16,433 nucleotides of DNA from Nitriliruptorales bacterium (GTDB lineage Bacteria; Actinomycetota; Nitriliruptoria; Euzebyales; Egibacteraceae): positions 1 through 16,433 of the forward strand of contig SLAO01000173.1 of the NCBI GenBank assembly GCA_007126835.1. The letters are read 5' to 3'. Numbering within the stretch: the stretch's first letter is position 1; every line of letters begins with the position of its first letter. This document shows positions 7,758 to 14,268 of this stretch, piece after piece. The notes beneath the pieces are model-generated. The model was not told the DNA's origin. It made no database searches and was given only the letters and a program-made list of their open reading frames with translations. A program made the position numbers and the translations under genes.

Positions 7758-7894
7758 TGGTGGGCTTGATGGGTGCGAAAGGATCCTTCCGATACCCGGG
7801 CCTGCGCCCTCAAAACCGCGCCTGGGCGTGAACTTCTGACCACCGCGGCTTCGGCGGTCGGCGGTGAGTGCGTCCGCGCGGTTCCTCCCCGGCT

Positions 7895-7903
7895 TGCTAC
7901 GCT
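7895..7903 (+). promoter_or_regulatory. extended −10 promoter of the reductase gene, leaderless type
   Basis: TG-N-TACGCT ends 6 bases before the ATG at 7910. No convincing −35 box or ribosome binding site is present, so transcription probably starts at or next to the A of the ATG. This arrangement is common in actinobacteria. Confidence 0.5.
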
Positions 7904-7909
7904 GCGGCG

Positions 7910-8848
7910 ATGCGAATCGCTGTCGTGGGAGCCGGTGGGGTGGGCGGCTACTTCGGGGCGCGGCTAGCGGCTGCCGGTGCCGACGTCCACCTCGTGGCTC
8001 GCGGGGCGCACCTCCAGGCCATCCGCGAGCACGAGCTGACCGTCCAAAGCGTGCACGGCGATGTGCACGTCGGCGTCTCGGCCACCGACGACGCCACGGA
8101 CATCGGCCCCTGCGATGTCGTGCTGTTCTGCGTCAAGGCGTACGACACGCAGGAGGCCGCCGCGCGCCACCTGCCCCCGCTGCTCGGTGCCGACACCGCG
8201 GTCGTCTCGCTGCAAAACGGCGTGGACAACGCCGAGCGCATCGCCGCCGTCGTGGGCGAGGGCCACGTCGTCGGTGGGCTCGCGTTCATCTTTGCTGGCA
8301 TCGCCGAACCGGGCGTTGTGGCCCACACGGGCGGCCCGGCCAAGCTCGTGTTCGGTGAGTTCGACGGGGCGACCAGCGAGCGGGTGCGGCTCCTGGAGGA
8401 GTGGTGCTCGCGCGCTGGGATCGCGGCCGAGGTCAGCAGCGACATCAACGCGGCGCTGTGGCATAAATACGCGTTCATCTGCGCGCAAGCAGGCACGACC
8501 GCCGCGGTGCGGTTGCCGATCGGGGATGTGCGAGCCTCTGAGGCGTGCTGGACGTTGTTCCGGCGCGTCGTCGAGGAGACCTACGCCGTGGCCGCCGCCG
8601 CGGGTGTCCGCATCGAACCCGGCGCGGTAGAGGAGCGCTTGGCCTTCGCCGAGGCGCTGCCCCCCGGGGCGTTCTCGTCTCTGTACGACGACCTGGTCGC
8701 CGGGCGACGCCTGGAACTCGACGCCCTGCATGGCACCCTCGTGCGCCTCGCGGCCGAGCATGACGTCCACGCCCCGGCGGCCGAAGCGATTCACGGCATC
8801 CTCGAGCCCTGGGCCAGGCACAACGACCCGTCGGTGCCGGCGCGCTAG
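7910..8848 (+). CDS. panE: 2-dehydropantoate 2-reductase family protein (ApbA/PanE)
   Basis: A 312-residue cytoplasmic oxidoreductase of the ketopantoate reductase family. In pantothenate/CoA synthesis this family reduces 2-dehydropantoate to pantoate with NADPH. The N-terminal Rossmann fold opens with GAGGVGGYFGARL (7-19). Further hallmarks are CVKAYDT (74-80), LQNGVDN (101-107), the catalytic-lysine motif LWHKYAF (Lys186), and the C-terminal SSLYDDLVAGRRLELDAL with the catalytic acid at Glu269. ATG 7910 places the nucleotide-binding motif at residue 7, as is normal. There is no Shine-Dalgarno sequence, and a TACGCT −10 box lies 6 bases upstream, so the mRNA is probably leaderless. No other pan gene is adjacent. 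Actinobacterial genomes often carry several PanE-like paralogues that act on other 2-oxoacids, so the precise substrate is uncertain. A terminator hairpin follows at 8881-8910. Confidence 0.88.
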   Translation: MRIAVVGAGGVGGYFGARLAAAGADVHLVARGAHLQAIREHELTVQSVHGDVHVGVSATDDATDIGPCDVVLFCVKAYDTQEAAARHLPPLLGADTAVVSLQNGVDNAERIAAVVGEGHVVGGLAFIFAGIAEPGVVAHTGGPAKLVFGEFDGATSERVRLLEEWCSRAGIAAEVSSDINAALWHKYAFICAQAGTTAAVRLPIGDVRASEACWTLFRRVVEETYAVAAAAGVRIEPGAVEERLAFAEALPPGAFSSLYDDLVAGRRLELDALHGTLVRLAAEHDVHAPAAEAIHGILEPWARHNDPSVPAR

Positions 8849-8880
8849 CGAGGCCAGACCGGCCGGCCCGGGCACTCGAA

Positions 8881-8910
8881 GGCTCGGGCGCGCACAGGAC
8901 ATCCCGAGCC
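8881..8910. terminator. bidirectional stem-loop terminator
   Basis: A perfect 8-bp inverted repeat, GGCTCGGG (8881-8888) and CCCGAGCC (8903-8910), with a 14-base loop. It sits between the convergent genes ending at 8848 and 8912, one base beyond the regulator's stop codon. There is no T-tract. Confidence 0.65.
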
Positions 8911-8911
8911 C

Positions 8912-9505
8912 TCACGACGGGTCACGGGTTTCCGAGTTGGCGAGACGATGGACGACGACGATCCCCCCGTGTGCGGGCTGGTCGCGTCGCTGGTCGTCGG
9001 TCTCCACGTACTCGTCGAGGATGGCAAGGATGCGCCGGTCCAACGCCCGCACGTCTTCAGGCGACAGGTGCAGCGTGAACCGCGCCAGGGTCTGCACCGC
9101 GTCCGGACCGGCTTCGCTCAGCTCATCAGCGAAGGCTTCGACCGGTGCGAGGGCGGCGCCGCGACCTGCTGCGGCGAATGGGTTGTCGAGCCACCACGTC
9201 GTGGCTGTGGCCCGATACGGCTTCTCGAGCGCGCCGCTGTCGCTGGTGCGCACCGGGGCGGGGTGCAGCAGGCCAGCGCCAAGCAGCTGGCGAACGTGGT
9301 AGTGCACGGTGCCGGGATCGCGTCCGAGCCGGTCGGCAAGCTGCTTGTTGGTGAGCTCCTCGGCGATGCACAGGCGGAGGATCCGCACGCGCAGCGGATG
9401 GGCCACGGCCTTGGCCTCCTGCACCGTAGGTGTGCGCCGGGGCCGCGGGTACTCCGAGGGTTCGCTCGGGTCGCTTGCGGTGTTCTGCCGCTCGTCGTCC
9501 TGCAT
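8912..9505 (-). CDS. ArsR-type (HTH_20) transcriptional regulator
   Basis: A 197-residue DNA-binding protein with an N-terminal winged helix: TVQEAKAVAHPLRVRILRL (27-45), then the recognition region ELTNKQLADRLGRDPGTVHYHVRQLLGAGLL (50-80) and a wing with LEKPYRAT (93-100). This is the HTH_20/ArsR-like pattern in which Pro-Leu-Arg starts the first helix. The C-terminal half (110-180) is alpha-helical, with FTLHLSPEDVRALDRRILAILDEY, a ligand-binding or dimer region seen in regulators beside MFS exporters. No cysteine cluster for metal sensing is present, so metals are unlikely effectors. ATG 9505 is preferred: a −10-like TACGGT lies 6 bases upstream, fitting a leaderless message. Longer frames from 9541 or 9580 would run through the promoter. 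It is divergent from the MFS gene and most likely represses it; this is inference from arrangement. Confidence 0.88.
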   Translation of the reverse strand: MQDDERQNTASDPSEPSEYPRPRRTPTVQEAKAVAHPLRVRILRLCIAEELTNKQLADRLGRDPGTVHYHVRQLLGAGLLHPAPVRTSDSGALEKPYRATATTWWLDNPFAAAGRGAALAPVEAFADELSEAGPDAVQTLARFTLHLSPEDVRALDRRILAILDEYVETDDQRRDQPAHGGIVVVHRLANSETRDPS

Positions 9506-9511
9506 GGCCGA

Positions 9512-9541
9512 ACCGTAGCCGATGAATTGGGGAAGTGTCAT
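9512..9541 (-). promoter_or_regulatory. promoter of the ArsR-type regulator gene
   Basis: On the minus strand, ATGACA (9536-9541) and TACGGT (9512-9517) are separated by 18 bp, with the ATG 6 bases past the −10 box. The signal fits a leaderless σ70-type promoter. Its −35 end lies next to the −35 of the divergent MFS promoter, so one bound protein could control both. Confidence 0.55.
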
Positions 9542-9552
9542 ATCGATTGGAA
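9526..9552. promoter_or_regulatory. candidate operator: ATTGG direct repeats 20 bp apart
   Basis: ATTGGGGAA (9526-9534) and ATTGGAAAA (9546-9554) start exactly 20 bp apart, about two helical turns. They lie in the AT-rich gap between the divergent regulator and exporter genes. The second overlaps the MFS −35 box and the first lies in the spacer of the regulator promoter. Assignment as the regulator's binding site is inference. Confidence 0.35.
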
Positions 9553-9575
9553 AAAAGTCCATCAATGTGTACGCT
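9547..9575 (+). promoter_or_regulatory. promoter of the MFS exporter gene
   Basis: TTGGAA (9547-9552), a 17-bp spacer and TACGCT (9570-9575) form a good σ70-type promoter. The ATG at 9583 is 7 bases past the −10 box and there is no ribosome binding site, so the message is probably leaderless. The same TACGCT box precedes the reductase gene at 7910. Confidence 0.6.
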
Positions 9576-9582
9576 CCCAACT

Positions 9583-10848
9583 ATGGAGACGAACCCACCG
9601 CGTGAACCGGCCCCGACCGCACCGCAGTCGGGGCTGGGGTCGCGCTACTGGCGCCTGTGGAGTTCGTCTGCGATGTCGAACCTCGCCGACGGGGTCTTCA
9701 AGGTGGCACTGCCGCTCGTGGCTGTCGGGTTCACGCGCTCGCCGGCACTGATCGCAGGCCTCACCTTCGCCATGACCTTGCCGTGGCTGCTGTTCGCGCT
9801 GCCGGCCGGTGCGCTCGTTGACCGGCTCGACCGCCGTCAGGCGATGGTCACGGCCAATGTCGCTCGGGCCGTGCTGCTTGCCGCGCTCGCGCTTGCGCTG
9901 GTGGCCGGCGCCAACTCGATCTGGGCGCTCTACGTCGTGGCGCTGTGCATCGGTGTCGCCGAGACGGTCTACGACACCTCCGCACAGTCGATCCTTCCCC
10001 AGATGGTGCCGCGCGACCAGCTGTCACGGGCCAACGGACGACTCTACGCGGCGGAGCTGACGGCCAACGAGTTCGTGGGCCCGCCCCTCGGAGGCGTGCT
10101 GGTGACGGCCGGTGCGGCGACGGCGCTGGCAACCCCCGCGGGCCTCTGGGTCATCGCGGCAGGGGCCCTGCTGCTCGTGCGCGGACCGTTCCGCGTCCCG
10201 CGGGCCCACCCCACGTCCCTCCGCAGCGACATCGCCGAGGGTGTGCGCTTCCTGTGGCGTCATCGCGTGCTTCGGACCCTGGCGATCATGACCGGTGTCT
10301 TCAACTTCGCTTCGAACGCGGTGTTCGCGATCTTCGTGCTGTACGCCGTCGGACCGACGTCGGCCATGCAGCTGTCCGAACCGGCCTACGGAGCGTTGCT
10401 GACCACCGTTGCCGCAGGAAGCGTCACCGGCTCGCTGGCTGCGGGGTGGATCGAGCGACGCCTCGGACGTGCTCGCTCTCTGGCGGTCGCCTTCCTCGGT
10501 GGTGGGGTGCTGCTGGGCGCCCCGGGCCTGACGGCAGAGCCGCTTGGGATCGCCGCCGCCTTCTTCGTCGGGGGCGTCTCCATCGTCGTCGCCAACGTGA
10601 TCGTCGTGTCCCTGCGCCAGGCCATTACGCCGGATCGTCTGCTCGGCCGTGTCAACAGCGGCTACCGGCTCTTCGCCTGGGGCAGTCGACCGCTCGGCGC
10701 GGCCACTGGTGGGCTGCTCGCCGAGTTCGTGGGCCTCAGGCCGGTGTTCGGCATCATGGCGGCGTTGACCGTCGCCTTGTTGGTCGGCCTGCGGGTGGTC
10801 ACCGACTCCGCGATGGACGCCGCCGAACGTGACGTCGAGCACCGATAG
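9583..10848 (+). CDS. MFS transporter, drug-exporter type (MFS_3/EntS-like)
   Basis: A 421-residue major facilitator of the twelve-helix exporter group that contains EntS-, Tap- and macrolide-efflux-like proteins. The family start pattern is visible in YWRLWSSSAMSNLADGVFKVALPLVAVGFTRSP (22-54). Motif A, GALVDRLDRRQAMV (76-89), lies between helices 2 and 3. AETVYDTSAQSILPQMVPRDQLSRANG in the first half and LRQAITPDRLLGRVNSGYRLFAWGSRPLGAATGG in the second half are typical of MFS_3. It is expected to export a small hydrophobic compound or siderophore using the proton gradient; the substrate cannot be read from the sequence. ATG 9583 fits the leaderless promoter; the frame stays open to 9535, but that would cross the promoter. 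The neighbouring ArsR-type regulator probably controls it. It converges on the M15 peptidase gene, with 33 bp between stops and no clear hairpin. Confidence 0.92.
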   Translation: METNPPREPAPTAPQSGLGSRYWRLWSSSAMSNLADGVFKVALPLVAVGFTRSPALIAGLTFAMTLPWLLFALPAGALVDRLDRRQAMVTANVARAVLLAALALALVAGANSIWALYVVALCIGVAETVYDTSAQSILPQMVPRDQLSRANGRLYAAELTANEFVGPPLGGVLVTAGAATALATPAGLWVIAAGALLLVRGPFRVPRAHPTSLRSDIAEGVRFLWRHRVLRTLAIMTGVFNFASNAVFAIFVLYAVGPTSAMQLSEPAYGALLTTVAAGSVTGSLAAGWIERRLGRARSLAVAFLGGGVLLGAPGLTAEPLGIAAAFFVGGVSIVVANVIVVSLRQAITPDRLLGRVNSGYRLFAWGSRPLGAATGGLLAEFVGLRPVFGIMAALTVALLVGLRVVTDSAMDAAERDVEHR

Positions 10849-10881
10849 CTGGGGGCGTCGGGTAGGTGGGGGTCGTGTGCG

Positions 10882-11601
10882 TCAGGACCGCGGTTCGTCG
10901 CGCACCTCGACCAGTTCGAAGTGCATGCCGTCGGGCGTGCGCCAGTGCCCACCCCACGCAAAGCCCCACCGCTCGAAGACCTCGACGACGCGCTCGTCCA
11001 TCTGCGGCTCGTCGCCGTAGCGGTTCGTGGACACGTTCAAGTCCACAGCCAGACCCCAGGCGTGCAGCGACAGCGCCCGGTCCGGCTCGTGCATGATGTG
11101 CCGGGGCACCCAGCAGCCCCCGTACTGCCCGGGGTCGATCAAGTGGCCGAGGTCGCGTTCCTCGAGTTCGCCGAGCGCGCCCTCCAGCTGGGGCACCAAC
11201 AGCTCGTGGCAGCGGACCTGGCCGTCGAGCAGCGGCACATCGGCGGTCACGATGTGCTCTTCGACCCAGTCGGGGTCGGGCTCGATCCGCCCCTCGCCAC
11301 GATCGTCGAAGGCCAGGGGCTCGAACTCGCCTGCCGCGTGACCGTCGAGTCGGGCGGTGCCGCGCCCTTTGTCGTCGACCTCATGGATGGAGCGCAGCCG
11401 CGGCAGGCCACTGCTGCGGTCGTTGGACAACGACGAGCCCGTTCCCAAGCCCGACGCGTTCGACCCCGCCCCGCCTTCGGGCATGGCCTGCACGACCGCG
11501 CCGGCCAACAGCACAGCGGTGACCAAGACGCACAGCATCGCCGCGGCGCGCGCAAGCTGATCCCGTCGCGAAGGTATGGGCTCGCGGGGGCTATCAGACA
11601 C
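10882..11601 (-). CDS. exported M15-family peptidase (VanY-type D,D-carboxypeptidase-like)
   Basis: A 239-residue protein with an N-terminal membrane segment (about 19-38, AAAMLCVLVTAVLLAGAVVQ) serving as signal or anchor after a short charged tail. A Gly/Ser-rich linker and an extracellular zinc-peptidase domain follow. The zinc motifs of family M15 are clear: SLHAWGLAVDLN (178-189; His180 and Asp187) and WGGHWRTPDGMHFEL (216-230; His227). A Cys pair (131 and 163) could form a disulfide. Such enzymes trim peptidoglycan stem peptides outside the membrane; endopeptidase (CwlK-like) or carboxypeptidase (VanY-like) specificity is undecided. The start at GTG 11601 is the first that gives a proper signal region, but its ribosome binding site is weak, and a GTG/ATG closer to the helix is possible. 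No van regulator or ligase genes are nearby, so resistance is not implied. Confidence 0.85.
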   Translation of the reverse strand: MSDSPREPIPSRRDQLARAAAMLCVLVTAVLLAGAVVQAMPEGGAGSNASGLGTGSSLSNDRSSGLPRLRSIHEVDDKGRGTARLDGHAAGEFEPLAFDDRGEGRIEPDPDWVEEHIVTADVPLLDGQVRCHELLVPQLEGALGELEERDLGHLIDPGQYGGCWVPRHIMHEPDRALSLHAWGLAVDLNVSTNRYGDEPQMDERVVEVFERWGFAWGGHWRTPDGMHFELVEVRDEPRS

Positions 11602-11753
11602 GAGCGCGAACTCGATCCATCAGGTAGCGACTCCGGGGGCGCGGGGACGAGGCCGGGGGCGGCTGGCGGGCAGCCTTCCCAACGTAGCGCCGGTTGCTAC
11701 CGCTTGTGACCGCAGGTCCCCCACCTCGCCGGCCAGGGGAGCCTTGGTGAGCG

Positions 11754-11766
11754 TCCCCCGTGGGGA
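11754..11766 (-). terminator. weak hairpin after the PhnD-like gene
   Basis: TCCCC (11754-11758) pairs with GGGGA (11762-11766) around CGT, just 10 bases beyond the stop codon at 11777. The stem is only 5 bp, with no T-tract. It could be a terminator for the minus-strand gene or chance in G/C-rich sequence. Confidence 0.3.
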
Positions 11767-11776
11767 TCCGGTGGCT

Positions 11777-12598
11777 TCAACTACGGGTGGCCGCCGGCGC
11801 CACCCACCCGAGGTCCGCCATCCGGGCGCGCAGGCCTGCGTAGTCGTCATCGTCGACGGCGACGAACCGGACGAGCTCGGCATCCTCCAGCTCCGCGGCC
11901 ACTGACGGCTCAGCATGTGCGCCGATCAGCGTGCGACGGACTGCTTCGCGCACGGGCTGGGCAAGCCCGGCGCGCGCTACTACCGGCTGCACGGGGTGCG
12001 GGCCGAGCTGCGAGATGACGCGCAGCTCTCCCGCCAACGCCGGGTCGTGCCGGCGGCATCGGCGCCACACCGCCGAATCGAGCGCTGCCGCGTCCACGTC
12101 ATGGGCGCGCAGCATCTCGAGTGAGCGCAGGTGGGAACCCGACCGCACCAGCTCGATGGCGTCCACGTCCATGCCGGCGGCGTCGATGGAGAACCGCAGG
12201 CTGTGATAGCCGCTCAAGCTCACCTCGTCGTTGTAGGCGACGCGGCCGTCAGCCAGGTCTTCCAGCACCCCAGCACCTGTCACCGGGGCGACCACGTCGG
12301 CGAAGTAGACAGGTCGCGCACGGGAGCGCGGGTCGGCAGGAACCCACGCGGCGCCGACCAGGTCCACCGCCGGTGACGCTCCGCTGGACAACCACACGAA
12401 CGAGGTCGCGCACAGAAACGCCAAGTCGACCCGGCCTGAGGTGAAGGGTTCGTCTTCGCCGGGTCTTGGGCCCGAGCGTGACGCGTCGAACCGCAGGTCC
12501 ACGTCGTCGCCCAGCTCGGTGGCCAGCCGTGCGGCGAGCGCGTCGAACAGGCTGGCCGGAACGCTGGGAGCCAGGTAGCTCAGCACCCGCAAGGTCAA
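11777..12598 (-). CDS. PhnD-like phosphate/phosphonate-type substrate-binding protein without signal peptide
   Basis: A 273-residue periplasmic-binding-protein fold of the PhnD group (phosphate/phosphite/phosphonate ABC importer binding proteins). Typical segments are LRVLSYLAPSVPASLFDAL at the start, GRVDLAFLCATSFVWL, ARPVYFADVVAPVTG followed by LEDLADGRVAYNDEVSLSGYHSLR, and SGSHLRSLEML. The fold appears complete. However, the mature-type sequence begins within the first four residues and no hydrophobic signal or lipobox precedes it. No permease or ATPase gene lies nearby. It may therefore be a cytoplasmic or orphan binding protein, or an enzyme-like relative. TTG 12598 is the chosen start (G-run about 4 bases upstream); GTG 12619 is an alternative adding seven residues. 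The open frame reaches 12859, but that part is Arg/Pro-rich and non-homologous. It is divergent from the channel-like gene at 12862. Confidence 0.78.
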   Translation of the reverse strand: MTLRVLSYLAPSVPASLFDALAARLATELGDDVDLRFDASRSGPRPGEDEPFTSGRVDLAFLCATSFVWLSSGASPAVDLVGAAWVPADPRSRARPVYFADVVAPVTGAGVLEDLADGRVAYNDEVSLSGYHSLRFSIDAAGMDVDAIELVRSGSHLRSLEMLRAHDVDAAALDSAVWRRCRRHDPALAGELRVISQLGPHPVQPVVARAGLAQPVREAVRRTLIGAHAEPSVAAELEDAELVRFVAVDDDDYAGLRARMADLGWVAPAATRS

Positions 12599-12861
12599 TG
12601 GACCCCCCGTCTCGCCCACGCCCAGTCGAGCCGCACGTCGCGGCCGCGGGCGTGTCGAACACTGTGGGGCGCCGCCCAGCTGCTGGCGGGCCCGTCCGCG
12701 GGCTGATCGTGGACCGGCACCGGGGGGCGCGTCAATGGCTGGGTGGGGGTGGTCGCGGCCGTCAACCGGGGTACGAGTCGCGTGACCGGCAACCCGGAGC
12801 GCGGAGACCGCCGGTCGGTCCACCCGGGCCCTCCGCCGCACTGCGTCGAGGTGAGCCACCT

Positions 12862-13545
12862 ATGGCCGAGCAACCCCTGCGTTCGCGTCCCGCGGAGGAG
12901 CGCGAGATCCTCAGCGAGGGGATCGCCGATCGGCTCGACAAGCCCATGACGGTGCTCGGCGTGCTGTTCTTGCTGCTGGTCCTCGCCGAGACGACCACCG
13001 ACCCCCAGGGTGCGCTGGCCACCACGTACACCGTGGTGGGCTGGGTGATCTGGGGGGCGTTCGTGGCCGAGTTCGTGGTCCGCGCCGCGGTGGCTCCATC
13101 GGCCGCGCGCTTCTGGAAGCGCAACTGGTGGCAGCTGATCTTCCTCGCGCTGCCCTTCCTGCGGTTCCTGCGGCTGCTTGCCCGTGTCCGCGTGCGCCCC
13201 ATCGTTCGGGCTGGCCGGGTGCTGTCCTCTGCCGTGCGGGGTACGCGTACTGCGGGGCGCACGCTGAGCGGCCGTGTCGGCTGGGTCGCTGCCGTCACCA
13301 CGATCGTCGTACTTGCGTCGAGCCAGCTGCTGTTCGAGTTCGCCGGCTACGACAGCTACGCGGCGGCGCTGCACGAGGCCGCGCTGTCGGCGATCGCCGG
13401 GGAGCCACTCCACGGCGGCGAAGGGATCGCCCGAGTGCTCGAGGTGGTCCTCGCCGCCTACTCCGTGGCGGTCTTCGCCTCGCTGGCGGGCATCCTCGGG
13501 GCGTTCTTCCTGGAGCGCCGTCCCGCTGCTGAGTCGTCCGGCTGA
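12862..13545 (+). CDS. voltage-sensor/K+-channel-like membrane protein lacking the TVGYG filter
   Basis: A 227-residue protein with the layout of a six-helix voltage-gated channel subunit. Segments are S1 near 30-45, S2 near 58-76 (WVIWGAFVAEFVVR), S3 near 88-100, and a positively charged S4-like stretch with Arg101, 104, 108, 110, 112, 116 and 119. S5 lies near 140-160, a re-entrant pore-helix-like segment near 165-180 (AALHEAALSAIAG), and S6 near 192-217 (SVAVFASLAGILGAFFLERR). Where a potassium channel has TVGYGD, this protein reads AIAGEPLHGGEG (177-188), so potassium selectivity is not supported. ATG 12862 is well founded: GAGGTGAG at 12848-12855 lies 6 bases upstream. It could be a non-selective or proton channel, a voltage-sensing protein without conduction, or a regulatory subunit. 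It is divergent from the PhnD-like gene; functional linkage is unknown. Confidence 0.85.
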   Translation: MAEQPLRSRPAEEREILSEGIADRLDKPMTVLGVLFLLLVLAETTTDPQGALATTYTVVGWVIWGAFVAEFVVRAAVAPSAARFWKRNWWQLIFLALPFLRFLRLLARVRVRPIVRAGRVLSSAVRGTRTAGRTLSGRVGWVAAVTTIVVLASSQLLFEFAGYDSYAAALHEAALSAIAGEPLHGGEGIARVLEVVLAAYSVAVFASLAGILGAFFLERRPAAESSG

Positions 13546-13596
13546 AGCCGCGGGGATCACGATGACGTGGGCTTGTCGCGAGCTGCAGGGAGCAAC

Positions 13597-13666
13597 GCGG
13601 ACCACGCCCGCCGCGCCTGGCGACGGCTCAGGGGCGGACCACGCCCGCCGCGCCTGGCGACGGCTC
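13597..13666. repeat. exact 33-bp tandem direct duplication
   Basis: Positions 13597-13629 and 13634-13666 are identical, separated by AGGG (period 37 bp). Each copy starts GCGGACCACGCCCG and ends GGCGACGGCTC. It lies in the 212-bp non-coding gap after the channel-like gene and before the membrane protein gene at 13758. The perfect identity suggests a recent duplication or a retained double protein-binding site. Confidence 0.9.
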
Positions 13667-13671
13667 GCGAC

Positions 13672-13685
13672 GGGCCCAACGGCCC
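13672..13685 (+). terminator. short hairpin, possible weak terminator
   Basis: GGGCC (13672-13676) and GGCCC (13681-13685) pair around CAAC, followed by TTGTCT. It lies 127 bp beyond the stop of the channel-like gene. The stem is small and may be chance. Confidence 0.3.
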
Positions 13686-13757
13686 TTGTCTCACGGGCGC
13701 CAAGGCCGACAGGATCGGTCGCAGAAGCAGTCTTGGACGGTCGCGGAGGGCGGTGGC

Positions 13758-14255
13758 ATGCGCATGAGCACCCTTGGGCAACACGCGCCGGCCTTGATGC
13801 GAGGCCGGCGGTGGGCCGTGCGGCTGATCGTGGCCGGAGGCGTGCTGTCGGCCGTCAATGGCGCGGCGCACTTCGTGCTCCCGGTGTGGTTCCCCTGGGA
13901 GCAGCACGTGGTGGGGCTGTATGCGCCGCTGCGCTGGGCGTTGTTCGCCACGACGGTGTTCTTCGGCGTGTTGTTGTTGTTGGCTGGTGTGCTGACGGTG
14001 GTCGTCGCCCGCGCCTCGGACGTGCCGCGACGGCTCGTCGTGTGGGTCGTGGCCGGCATGGCTGGGTTCTGGTTGCTGGCTGCGGGCTACGAGTTGATCG
14101 TCCCGTTCCCCGCGCCCGGTGCTGATTCGGCGCTGCCGGCATTCTCGGTCGTGGTGGCGCTGCTGCACCTCTCCGGGCTGTGGCTGTGGCTGTGGGCCCC
14201 GGCTGCCGTTGACTCCAGCTCCCATGACCTTGGCGGGTCCGAGCCGATCAGATGA
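13758..14255 (+). CDS. four-helix membrane protein of unknown function
   Basis: A 165-residue integral membrane protein with predicted helices near 22-42, 58-83, 93-115 and 128-148, and short polar ends. Notable features are SAVNGAAHFVLPVWFPWEQHV (31-51), which carries two His residues next to a helix end, and the aromatic LHLSGLWLWLWAP (136-148). I do not recognise the family; it resembles many small four-helix actinobacterial membrane proteins (DoxX-sized), but no DoxX motif is evident. ATG 13758 is chosen because GGAGGG at 13745-13750 lies 7 bases upstream; a second ATG two codons later (13764) is possible. It ends only 13 bp from the convergent FMN reductase gene, so their transcripts probably overlap at the 3' ends. 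It follows the channel-like gene on the same strand but is separated by the repeat-bearing gap. Confidence 0.75.
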   Translation: MRMSTLGQHAPALMRGRRWAVRLIVAGGVLSAVNGAAHFVLPVWFPWEQHVVGLYAPLRWALFATTVFFGVLLLLAGVLTVVVARASDVPRRLVVWVVAGMAGFWLLAAGYELIVPFPAPGADSALPAFSVVVALLHLSGLWLWLWAPAAVDSSSHDLGGSEPIR

Positions 14256-14268
14256 GCTCGGCGAGGCC

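Noticed and set aside
7964..8902. A 312-codon minus-strand frame opposite the ketopantoate reductase gene
   Set aside because: The plus strand carries clear GAGGVGG, LQNGVDN and catalytic-Lys motifs. The antisense frame also runs through the terminator hairpin at 8881-8910.
10882..11601. Vancomycin-resistance (vanY) function for the M15 peptidase
   Set aside because: Only the peptidase is present; no VanR/S, VanH, VanA or VanX homologue is in the window. The family is widespread in normal cell-wall turnover.
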